Made by a program: the position numbers and the translations under genes. Source: Mucilaginibacter sp. (GTDB taxonomy: Bacteria > Bacteroidota > Bacteroidia > Sphingobacteriales > Sphingobacteriaceae). Taken from it: a DNA stretch of 64,000 nt. Below the pieces are notes generated by a model. The model was not told the origin of the DNA. It ran no database searches and saw nothing but the letters and a program-made list of their open reading frames with translations. The stretch is taken from positions 19,210 through 83,209 of the forward strand of contig JAUCSE010000063.1 of assembly GCA_030445275.1 (NCBI GenBank), written 5' to 3'. Positions 8,209-16,748 of this stretch are shown here, piece after piece; positions within the stretch are counted from its first letter, which is position 1, and each line of letters starts with the position of its first letter.

Positions 8209-11200
8209 ATGATGGAAAAAGTAAAACAATCAACATTAACAACAATATTGCTGTTTTTATTTGCAGTAAGCGCCCTGGCGCAGATGCCTTCCCGGAACTT
8301 TAGGAGTATTTCTGTAGATAAAGGGCTGTCGCAGAGTACGGTATATTCCATAACGCAAGATAAGCTGGGTTTTATGTGGATGGCCACTCAGGACGGCCTG
8401 AACCGGTACGACGGCAATAGTTTTACTGTTTATCATCCTATAGATAAAAAACCGCAAAGCCTGCGGTCTAATTATATCAAAGCGACATTTATTGACCGTA
8501 CTGGCCAGCTATGGATAGGTGGCGATCAAGGGTTAAGTCTCTATAACTACGCCACAGACAGCTTTTTAAATTATCAGCATGTACGTAAGCCGGGTGAGTG
8601 GTACATTTCCGGTATTTCTCAGGATGGGGCTGGTAACATCTGGGCAGGCTCCAGTGCAGGCGAGCTTTTCAAGCTGGACAAAACCAATAGGGAACTTAAA
8701 TTCTTTAATTATGAAGCAGCCGCCAATGGTATAAAAAACATTAACACGCTGTATTACTTTCAGAATACAGTGTTGCTGGGTACAAATGCCGGGCTGTTTA
8801 GACTTGATGTTGTCAGCAACCGGTTGCAAAAGTTGGAGTTAGGGGTAAGTAAACCTTCGGTTAATGAGGTTTACCAGGACGGGGCGTTGTTATGGGTAGG
8901 CACCGAAGGTAACGGCTTGTTTTGTTACGATACAAGCAATGCCTCGGTACAACACTATCTGCACAATTCAGAAGATCCCGGCACCCTGGCTGATAATGAC
9001 GTGCGTGGCATAGACAAGGATGCACAGGGCAATCTTTGGATAGGCACTTTTAAAGGACTTTCTGTTCTTAACCGGAATAGGGGCACATTTGTGAACTACT
9101 ATCATCAGGCCACTATTCCTTATACGATCAGCCAGAATTCGGTACGCTGCGTTTATCGCGACCGGCAAGGTGGTATGTGGTTGGGCACGTTTTACGGTGG
9201 TATCAATTATTATCATCAGAATGATCTTAAGTTTAACCTGTTGAGCCAGAATACTGGGAAATTGTCATTGAATGATCAGGTGATCAATATTATCAAGCAG
9301 GATAGTCGTGGTAATTTCTGGATCGGTACGAATGACAAAGGCCTGGATTACTGGAACACACAAACCAATACCATGAGCTATTATGGATACAAGGAGTTGG
9401 GAGGTAATGGACTGAGTTCAAATAATATTAAAAGTATTGCCTTTGACCGACAAGGCAAAGTTTATCTAGGTAACCACAACGCCGGGTTAAATATTCTGGA
9501 TCCTTCCACAGGATTTGTAACCGTTTATAAACATAATGAAAAGGATGCCGCCAGTTTATCCGGCGATATGGTTTATTCACTGCTTAGGGATCATAAAGAC
9601 CGTATCTGGGTGGGCACGCGTTCCGGTCTCGATCGTTTTGAGCCCGCTACTCACTCATTTACCCATATTTATTTAGATGCTGCGGGCAAACGCCTGAGCT
9701 CCGACGAAATAGCCTATCTGATGGAGGACTCTAAAGGCAGAATATGGATAGGCACGACGAATGGTGTTAATCAATTGTACCCCGACAACCAGCTACTTGA
9801 AGTATTTCCCGGTTCGATGTTGAGTAATGAGGTGGTTAATTGTATCGCCGAAGATCAACAGCATCGCATCTGGATAGGTACGCGCAACGGGCTGAATCTT
9901 TATGACGAAGCGAATCATAGCTTTATCAATTACAAAACTCGTGGTGATCTGTTAAGAGGTACAATTTACGGCATGGTACCTGATGATGCGGGTAATCTTT
10001 GGGTATCAACCAATAACGGGCTGGCCAGGTATAGTCCAGACACCCGCAAGATACAATGGTTTGACAGCCGCGATGGTTTGCAAAACAACCAATTCAATCT
10101 TTACGCTTTTTGCAAGGCGAAGGATGGTATGTTGTTGTTCGGCGGTATTAGCGGCATTTCTTATTTTTATCCCTCGGCTATTAGCCGTCAGCCACTTCAA
10201 CTGCAGGTTACCTTTACAGGGTTGGAAGTACTCAACAAGCCGGTTATCTCCGGTGATGGAACCGGGATCCTTTCGCAACATATTGATAAAAGCGATGCAT
10301 TGGAATTTAAGCATGATCACCGGCAGTTTACCATTTCATTTAATACATTCAACTACATCTCAGCAAACCGTACACGTTTTTTGTACCGTTTAACAGGTTT
10401 TGATACCGGTTGGCAGCAAACGGATCATTTACTTAAAGCCAGCTACAGTAACCTTTATCCCGGGCATTATACCTTTGAGGTAAAGGCCATAGGGCCCAAC
10501 GGCGAGGTAAGCGTGATAAGAACCATCAGGATAACGGTATTACCACCCTGGTATGCCAGCGGCTGGTTCTATGCCTTGATTGTCTTTTTTTTGATAGCAG
10601 GTGCCTACGTAGCTTACCGAATTATTGCTGAGCGTATCAGAACATTGGATCAGCTTAAAACGGAGCGTATGGATCGGGATAAGATCAATTATATCAGCCA
10701 GGTAAAGATGGACTTCTTTACCAACGTTTCGCATGAATTGCGCACACCGCTAACCTTGATCCTCACGCCTCTTGAAGAACTGGCCAGCCAGCCATCGTCA
10801 GACAAACAGCTGAATAAACAGTATAAAACCATGCTGTCCAATGCCAGGCGGCTTTATCAATTGGTAGACCAGTTATTTGAATTCAGGAAAACGGAATCGG
10901 GTACCCGTAAACTAAAGGTAGCCAAGGGCGAGATGGTCAGTTTTATACATGAGGTGTATACCTCATTTCAACCGTTGGCTGAGCGTAATCATATTAAATA
11001 TCAGTTTATTTCCAGCGAGGCCAAACTATCTTTTCTATTTGATAAAGACGCGATGGAGAAGATATTATCCAATCTCTTGTCCAACGCCTTTAAGTATACC
11101 CCTGCCGATGGCCAGATCAAGGTGGATCTCATCTGTCAGGCACAGGAACTGATTATACGGATAGCTGATACAGGGAAAGGTATCGAAGCCGCGCATATTG

Positions 11201-12267
11201 AAAAGATATTTGACCGTTTTTATCAGGTTAACGATCAGGAAATGAATTTAGGTTCGGGCGTTGGCCTGGCATTTACCCGCAGGCTAGTAGAACTTCATCA
11301 TGGGCAAATCAATGTAGAAAGCCAGCTTGGTGCAGGTAGCGTATTTATCGTCAAGGTTCCTATCATTGATGAGGCCTATCAAAAGGATGATCGTGCACCA
11401 GCACCTGTCTACGATCTTTCCATCAATATGGCAATAGAAGATGAAACGGCAACATATATTATTGACGGAACTGAGCAACAGGGAACAGAAACAACAAATG
11501 ACCGTGAGCAATTATTGGTCGTGGATGACAATTCGGAGATCGTCAGTTACCTGGCCGATCGCTTTGGACATCATTATGCTATTCATACGGCTTATGATGG
11601 TTTACAGGCGCTGGCAGTTTTGGATGCACAGCAGATAGACCTGATTATTTGTGATGTGATGATGCCCGAATTGGACGGACTGCATTTTTGCAAACGGGTA
11701 AAACAGAATATTCAAACCTGCCATATTCCGGTGGTGTTGCTTACTGCCAGGGCAGACACGAGCCAGCAGATCAAAGGTTTTGAAATGGGAGCAGACGATT
11801 ATGTGACCAAGCCGTTTTCTATGAGCCTGCTGGAAGCGAAGATCCAGAACATATTACGTTCACGTAAGCGCCTCAGAGAATATTATTCCACGTCTAAAGA
11901 AATCATTCCCGAAAACATTGCATTTAATACGCTTGATGAAGAGTTTTTACGACAAGCCATTGCTATTGTTGAAGCTAATCTTTCCGTTTCAGACTTCTCT
12001 GTTGATAAGTTCAGTCGGGAAATCGGCATGAGCCGCTCTAATCTCTACCTGAAACTCAGAGCCATCACTGGCGAATCTGTAACTGATTTTATTAAACGTA
12101 TCCGTTTTAAAAAGGCTATTGAGTTGATGGAGCAACGCCAATATACCATTGCGCAGATAGCTTATATGTCGGGTTTTAATTCACCGTCTTATTTTTCAAC
12201 GGCTTTCAAACAATATTATGATTGTATGCCTACCGAATACCTGGCCCGGAAAGACGAAGAGAAATGA
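8209..12267 (+). CDS. Hybrid two-component system regulator (HTCS)
   Basis: A 1352-residue one-protein sensor-regulator controlling a polysaccharide utilisation locus. ATG 8209 is preferred over the upstream TTG at 8194. Order: signal peptide; periplasmic double beta-propeller with many W(I/V)GT repeats starting FRSISVDKGLSQSTVYSI; Y_Y_Y domain; one membrane segment (about residue 785); histidine kinase with FFTNVSHELRTPL (phospho-His near 842) and ATPase motifs; receiver domain with LIICDVMMPELDG (Asp near 1149); C-terminal AraC-type helix-turn-helix (IAQIAYMSGFNSPSYFS). HTCS proteins bind oligosaccharides in the periplasm and activate adjacent lyase/SusCD genes, here presumably those at 13276-25730. 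Confidence 0.96.
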   Translation: MMEKVKQSTLTTILLFLFAVSALAQMPSRNFRSISVDKGLSQSTVYSITQDKLGFMWMATQDGLNRYDGNSFTVYHPIDKKPQSLRSNYIKATFIDRTGQLWIGGDQGLSLYNYATDSFLNYQHVRKPGEWYISGISQDGAGNIWAGSSAGELFKLDKTNRELKFFNYEAAANGIKNINTLYYFQNTVLLGTNAGLFRLDVVSNRLQKLELGVSKPSVNEVYQDGALLWVGTEGNGLFCYDTSNASVQHYLHNSEDPGTLADNDVRGIDKDAQGNLWIGTFKGLSVLNRNRGTFVNYYHQATIPYTISQNSVRCVYRDRQGGMWLGTFYGGINYYHQNDLKFNLLSQNTGKLSLNDQVINIIKQDSRGNFWIGTNDKGLDYWNTQTNTMSYYGYKELGGNGLSSNNIKSIAFDRQGKVYLGNHNAGLNILDPSTGFVTVYKHNEKDAASLSGDMVYSLLRDHKDRIWVGTRSGLDRFEPATHSFTHIYLDAAGKRLSSDEIAYLMEDSKGRIWIGTTNGVNQLYPDNQLLEVFPGSMLSNEVVNCIAEDQQHRIWIGTRNGLNLYDEANHSFINYKTRGDLLRGTIYGMVPDDAGNLWVSTNNGLARYSPDTRKIQWFDSRDGLQNNQFNLYAFCKAKDGMLLFGGISGISYFYPSAISRQPLQLQVTFTGLEVLNKPVISGDGTGILSQHIDKSDALEFKHDHRQFTISFNTFNYISANRTRFLYRLTGFDTGWQQTDHLLKASYSNLYPGHYTFEVKAIGPNGEVSVIRTIRITVLPPWYASGWFYALIVFFLIAGAYVAYRIIAERIRTLDQLKTERMDRDKINYISQVKMDFFTNVSHELRTPLTLILTPLEELASQPSSDKQLNKQYKTMLSNARRLYQLVDQLFEFRKTESGTRKLKVAKGEMVSFIHEVYTSFQPLAERNHIKYQFISSEAKLSFLFDKDAMEKILSNLLSNAFKYTPADGQIKVDLICQAQELIIRIADTGKGIEAAHIEKIFDRFYQVNDQEMNLGSGVGLAFTRRLVELHHGQINVESQLGAGSVFIVKVPIIDEAYQKDDRAPAPVYDLSINMAIEDETATYIIDGTEQQGTETTNDREQLLVVDDNSEIVSYLADRFGHHYAIHTAYDGLQALAVLDAQQIDLIICDVMMPELDGLHFCKRVKQNIQTCHIPVVLLTARADTSQQIKGFEMGADDYVTKPFSMSLLEAKIQNILRSRKRLREYYSTSKEIIPENIAFNTLDEEFLRQAIAIVEANLSVSDFSVDKFSREIGMSRSNLYLKLRAITGESVTDFIKRIRFKKAIELMEQRQYTIAQIAYMSGFNSPSYFSTAFKQYYDCMPTEYLARKDEEK

Positions 12268-12360
12268 TATAGATTCCACAAAATCAAAAGTGAAAAACTC
12301 ATAATTAAAAGCCTTAAAACACCCTGGTGCTGATCTTTGAGTAATCAAATCATCATCACA

Positions 12361-13275
12361 ATGAAAACATCTTATGCTATCGGAATCGACATTGGCGGTT
12401 CAGGGCTCAAATGCGGCGTGGTCGACAGCAACGGCACACTGCTTTATCATTTTATATTTCCTATTGACCAAACCTATAGCCAGGGCGAAGTTATTGCATT
12501 AATTGTGGCAGCGATCCGGAAATGCGCTGCCCAGGCACCTGGTATGATTTCAGGAGTTGGTATTGGCTTTCCCGGCATCGTTCAAAATAACGTAATTATT
12601 GGCGGCGGTGATAATTTACCTGATTTTAAGGATGTTGACCTGGGTGCTCAGATCAGTGCATCTACACATCTGGAAGTGATAGTAGATAACGATGTCAATA
12701 TGATGGCATTAGGGGAACTCCGGTATGGTGCAGCAGCAGGATGCAGTGATGTAGTTTTCCTAACCGTTGGCACGGGGATAGGCGGTAGCCTGATCATTAA
12801 CGGTGAGCCTTACGGAGGCTATCAGAACCGTGGCGGCGAACTGGGGCATTTGACGATAAATCACGGAGGCAAAAGTTGTGCCTGCGGTGGCACAGGCTGC
12901 CTGGAAGCCTATGCTTCCGTAAGCGCACTGATCAGCCGCTATGCAGAACTACATGAGGCGGAAGTTTCGGATGAGTTTAATGGCAAACTGATCGTTAGTA
13001 ATTATTTAGCTGGCGAACCTCATGCTTTAAAAGCTATGCAGGAACATCTGGATTACCTATCAACGGGTATTGCCGGCTTAGTCAATATTTTTAGTCCGCA
13101 AAAAATAGTCATTGGTGGCGGTATCAGTGAGGCCGGCTCTTTTTATATTGAAGAAATAACACACCGGGTACGGCAAAAAGCTATCCCGGTGTGCGCTGCA
13201 GATATGGTTGTTGTTGCTGCTGCCCTTGGTAACCGCGCAGGTTTGCTCGGCTGCACCGCTCTCTTTACAAATTAG
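12361..13275 (+). CDS. ROK family sugar kinase
   Basis: A 304-residue cytoplasmic kinase of the ROK family. ATG 12361 is chosen over an in-frame TTG at 12337. The phosphate-binding motif GIDIGGSGLKCGVV opens the protein; then GIGFPGIV, VDNDVNMMALGE, TVGTGIGGS, RGGELGHLTI and the zinc motif CACGGTGCLEAYAS. It follows the HTCS gene by about 93 bases and is tail-to-tail with the PL12 lyase. In this setting it could phosphorylate the glucosamine or N-acetylglucosamine released by GH88, but ROK specificity (glucose, GlcNAc, ManNAc, fructose) cannot be read from sequence by eye. Confidence 0.9.
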   Translation: MKTSYAIGIDIGGSGLKCGVVDSNGTLLYHFIFPIDQTYSQGEVIALIVAAIRKCAAQAPGMISGVGIGFPGIVQNNVIIGGGDNLPDFKDVDLGAQISASTHLEVIVDNDVNMMALGELRYGAAAGCSDVVFLTVGTGIGGSLIINGEPYGGYQNRGGELGHLTINHGGKSCACGGTGCLEAYASVSALISRYAELHEAEVSDEFNGKLIVSNYLAGEPHALKAMQEHLDYLSTGIAGLVNIFSPQKIVIGGGISEAGSFYIEEITHRVRQKAIPVCAADMVVVAAALGNRAGLLGCTALFTN

Positions 13276-15249
13276 CTACCGGATCAGGTTTTCAGTAACC
13301 CGGAAGGTTTTTCTGTCAATGCCGACTGAAAGATCAAGATGCCCCGTTTCCAGCTGTGATTCGGGGTTTTCTTTGATACTGATCGTAGGAGCCACTTGCC
13401 CCTGATAGGGATAAACCACGGTGATGAAGTAACGCGGTTCCGTATCGGTTTTCTGCTGCTCAAATACAAAAGCTGGTCGGGCTATTTCCTTACGGTACTG
13501 GTAAGATACCTTGCCTGGCTCTTCTTTCAGTTTGCCGCTAAAAGAGCGGATCAGTAGATTATTGCCGTCAATATAGGTCGTGTGCACGGCATTCTTTACG
13601 GTATCAAAAACAGGTTTACTATCTTCTTTTAGCTGGAAATGTATACCCAATTTACCGGTGGCATTGCCGGCGGCTTTGTCAATAATGATGAAGTATTGCT
13701 GATCGATAAATAAAACACTACGGCGGTGCTCAAGTTCCGGATAACTCGGGTTAGTATAGGTAAGCACATCCCTGGCCGGATTGGTATTCCATTTCTGTAA
13801 TTGCGCTTTGGTAATTACCATATTCTGATCATCCAGCGTGAGGGTTTGGTGCACTTTGGTTTGACGGTAAGCCTCCCGTAGTTTATTGATCTCTGCATCA
13901 CCGCTGTACACGTAAACACCCGCATCTGGTGTGAAATTACGGCCCTTTACCCAAAGCTCAAAGGTGCCGTTATCAGGTTGTGCATGAAACTCGCCTGGAG
14001 GACTTGCCTTTAATACCATCACCGTAGCATTGTTTTCCCAGCCGCTGCGGAAAGTGTAAAATCCCGCGGTTGTTAAGCCGTGTGACAGATAAGAAGGTGA
14101 GGTGCCCTGCTGGTGATCAGTAGCAAAATAGCGGATCACCTGATTACCCGGAAAAGCCTCAGCCCATGACCGGTATTGTTTAAGCATGGCCGCTTTCTCT
14201 GTAAGCCAGGAGTCGCCAAACATCGGAAACGTATAATCCGGGAATGAAAAGTTAATAGTCGCCAAAATCATATCCTCCACGGTTTTCCTGTAGCTCGCGG
14301 GGAAATCATTTGCTTCGCCGGCCAATTGGGTAGAACGGAGGGCATTCAGAAAAATATCTATAGTCGCATTATGATAGGTTGGTGATAGTTCGAACTGCAT
14401 CCCGTCCGGATAAACCTGCTTGGTAATTTCCCGGTTCAATATCTCTACACCGCTTTTACGCAAGCCTTCGGAGTTTTTCAATTCCGGAAAAAAACACCCG
14501 GCAGTAATTACACGCTGAGCTTCAAAAAGCAGGTGATTACCCATGTCCGTATAATGAGGAGGGATATAAGTAGCCTGCTCGTCGTAGCTATTCAGGAACT
14601 CCAGCAGGAAACGTGGTGTGAAATTAGGCGAATTAATAAACATATTGAAAGTTACCGGCAGGCTTTGCATCCTTTCGGACACTTCCAGGGGCCGCCAGGC
14701 GTATTGATCATTTTCTTTGGATAAGCCCAGTGGGTTTTTCTTAACCCAATCCCTGAACTGATAAACCCATTCTTTGGCATATTTTTCATCGCCGGTTGAC
14801 CAATAGGCGAGTCCCATAGATTGCCACCAGGTAACCCGGTGCAGTTGCCAGCGAACCTCGTTGTCTTTAACCGGCCATAATTGCCAGTTGATATCCTTGC
14901 CGTAGTCAAAATAACCGTAGCCTTTATGCGGCTGAAATTGATGTAAAAGGGCCTTGTCCGCTTTCTCCTGCACTGCTGCAGGAAGTGATTTGCCCGTATA
15001 TTTGGTACGGTCCGCGGGGTTATATTCAGTTAAGCGGCCGCTTGTACGATGACGGTAATAGTCCAACAACAAATCTGCCGCCAGATCATAGTGACCGGCT
15101 GCAACTTGTTGTCTGACCTTATCCAAACCTGGATAACTAAGGTCTATTCGCTCGAAGTCATGTTCGCCGATCTGAGTTTGTTGTGCATGGAGTATGGAGC
15201 AGCTTAATATTAAACAAGCCGCTAAAATCAGTTTTTGTAATGTGATCAT
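13276..15249 (-). CDS. PL12 heparinase III-type lyase
   Basis: A 657-residue secreted or periplasmic lyase with a signal peptide ending at LHAQ. It has an N-terminal alpha/alpha toroid (Hepar_II_III_N) and a C-terminal beta-sandwich. The three residue sites known for Pedobacter heparinus heparinase III (Asn240, Tyr294, His424, recalled) have clear counterparts here at almost the same numbers: Asn238 in DMGNHLLFEAQ, Tyr292 in SPTYHNAT and His422 in GEFHAQPDNGTFEL. It should cleave heparan sulfate by beta-elimination, giving unsaturated disaccharides. The stop lies at the ROK stop; GH88 is 24 bases upstream on the same strand, making a lyase-hydrolase pair. Confidence 0.88.
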   Translation of the reverse strand: MITLQKLILAACLILSCSILHAQQTQIGEHDFERIDLSYPGLDKVRQQVAAGHYDLAADLLLDYYRHRTSGRLTEYNPADRTKYTGKSLPAAVQEKADKALLHQFQPHKGYGYFDYGKDINWQLWPVKDNEVRWQLHRVTWWQSMGLAYWSTGDEKYAKEWVYQFRDWVKKNPLGLSKENDQYAWRPLEVSERMQSLPVTFNMFINSPNFTPRFLLEFLNSYDEQATYIPPHYTDMGNHLLFEAQRVITAGCFFPELKNSEGLRKSGVEILNREITKQVYPDGMQFELSPTYHNATIDIFLNALRSTQLAGEANDFPASYRKTVEDMILATINFSFPDYTFPMFGDSWLTEKAAMLKQYRSWAEAFPGNQVIRYFATDHQQGTSPSYLSHGLTTAGFYTFRSGWENNATVMVLKASPPGEFHAQPDNGTFELWVKGRNFTPDAGVYVYSGDAEINKLREAYRQTKVHQTLTLDDQNMVITKAQLQKWNTNPARDVLTYTNPSYPELEHRRSVLFIDQQYFIIIDKAAGNATGKLGIHFQLKEDSKPVFDTVKNAVHTTYIDGNNLLIRSFSGKLKEEPGKVSYQYRKEIARPAFVFEQQKTDTEPRYFITVVYPYQGQVAPTISIKENPESQLETGHLDLSVGIDRKTFRVTENLIR

Positions 15250-15273
15250 GTTCGTGGTTTTACGATCCTGTTT

Positions 15274-16494
15274 TTATTTAGTTTCTTTAGAAATATGCTT
15301 GATATCACGATAGCGTTTCAAGGCTTCAAGGTAGTAATAGTCTGCATAATCAATAGGTGTATCAATCTCAGAATCATATAAAAAAGCACCTACACTATGT
15401 TTTAGAATGAAAAAGTGGTTCTCGCCTGGTTTGGCCAGATAACTGTCCGAGGAAAGCGTTTTCAATATGGCTTCCGCATAGTCTACAAATGGCTGAGCGT
15501 TTTTCTCATACGTGCTCAGCTCCAGAAGTGCGGAAGCCATGATGGCGGCAGCAGAAGCATCTTTAATGGCTGGCAGATCTTTTTCCAGTGCATTATGTAC
15601 ATCAAAGTCCCAGGCGGGCACTTTATCCTCTGGCATCCGCGGATGATACATCAGGAAGGCTGCAATATGTTCTGCCTGAACCAGAAACTTGGGATCACGG
15701 GTATGGCGATAACACATGGTAAAACCATAAAGCCCCCAGGCCTGTCCGCGCGACCAGGACGATTCGTCAGTCAGGCCCTGGTGTGTTGCCTGTTTCAATA
15801 CTTTACCAGTAGCCGGATCATAATCCACCACGTGATAAGAGCTGTAATCCGGCCGGTAGTGATTTTTTTTGGTGGTTTTTGCATGGGTGCTGGCAGCGGC
15901 TGCATAGGCCGGCATATTTAACGCGGTGGCCGCCCAATAAAGGTATTCCAGGTTCATCATATTATCTATGATCACCGGGTAATGCCATTCCGGAAAATCC
16001 CAGGAACGGATCACGCCAACTTTCGGATTGAATCGGGCGTAAAGGTGTTTCGCGCCATCGCTCAGCGCCGGTAAATAGATTTTGTCGCGTGTAATGCGGT
16101 AGGCATTGCCATAGGAGGTGTAAATGATAAAACCAACGTCGTGCGTATTCGTGAGGTTGCGCGCACTGTCAAGTGCCAGGGTAAAAGATCTGGCTTTTTC
16201 GGCAAGCAATTGGTCGCCGGATAACTCATATCCCAGCCACAGACTGCCGGGGAAAAAGCCGGTTGTCCAATCCGGCAGATGCACCAACTTCACGGTGCCA
16301 TCCGGATTTACCGAGCGTGGGTCCAGACCTGGCTTGTAAAATGCGGCAGCTTTGCTTAGTTGTTCATGTACTACTTCATTAGCATGTTGCAGCCAATGAT
16401 CGCCGGTGTTTTTTTGCTGTGCAAAACTTGTAATACAGCAAAGAAGGGTTGTTAGTAATAGGGTAATCTTTTTGCTCATAAATTTATCGGTCAT
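15274..16494 (-). CDS. GH88 unsaturated glucuronyl hydrolase
   Basis: A complete 406-residue GH88 enzyme that removes the unsaturated uronate from lyase products. The signal peptide ends at SFAQQ; the ATG at 16479 (MSKKITLL) gives a neater signal than 16494 and may be the true start. Catalytic aspartates are Asp119 in NTHDVGFIIY and Asp177 in VIIDNMMNLEYLY. Other family segments are SSYHVVDYDPATG and ESSWSRGQAWGLYGF. It is the first gene of the minus-strand GH88-PL12 pair and faces away from the susC gene across 254 bases. The same GH88-PL12 pairing is known from the Bacteroides heparin locus. Confidence 0.94.
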   Translation of the reverse strand: MTDKFMSKKITLLLTTLLCCITSFAQQKNTGDHWLQHANEVVHEQLSKAAAFYKPGLDPRSVNPDGTVKLVHLPDWTTGFFPGSLWLGYELSGDQLLAEKARSFTLALDSARNLTNTHDVGFIIYTSYGNAYRITRDKIYLPALSDGAKHLYARFNPKVGVIRSWDFPEWHYPVIIDNMMNLEYLYWAATALNMPAYAAAASTHAKTTKKNHYRPDYSSYHVVDYDPATGKVLKQATHQGLTDESSWSRGQAWGLYGFTMCYRHTRDPKFLVQAEHIAAFLMYHPRMPEDKVPAWDFDVHNALEKDLPAIKDASAAAIMASALLELSTYEKNAQPFVDYAEAILKTLSSDSYLAKPGENHFFILKHSVGAFLYDSEIDTPIDYADYYYLEALKRYRDIKHISKETK

Positions 16495-16748
16495 TGATTC
16501 AAGAAGAGTGAAGTTAACGAGAAAGATCAGGAACAGCTTTCAGTTTTCAGTTTAGATGTTTTGAAAATGTTGAATGGTTATTTGGATAGGCAAACAGTGG
16601 AGATGTGTTTTGACCACTGGTTAATGATAAAATCTATTTTTTGTTATTCATCAAAACTGATATCATTTTAGACGATATCGAAACAGTTTCTTAACACAGC
16701 CTGCTAAATTGCGTAACCTCAAATACCCATATTGTTTAAAACCGATTA
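16495..16748. promoter_or_regulatory. Divergent promoter region between GH88-PL12 and susC operons
   Basis: A 254-base control region for two divergent operons, a natural target for the HTCS regulator. It contains two GATATC palindromes 15 bases apart (16659-16664 and 16674-16679) and, touching the second, the 11-base inverted repeat GAAACAGTTTC (16680-16690). No clean TAnnTTTG box was found. The operator role is inference. Confidence 0.5.
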
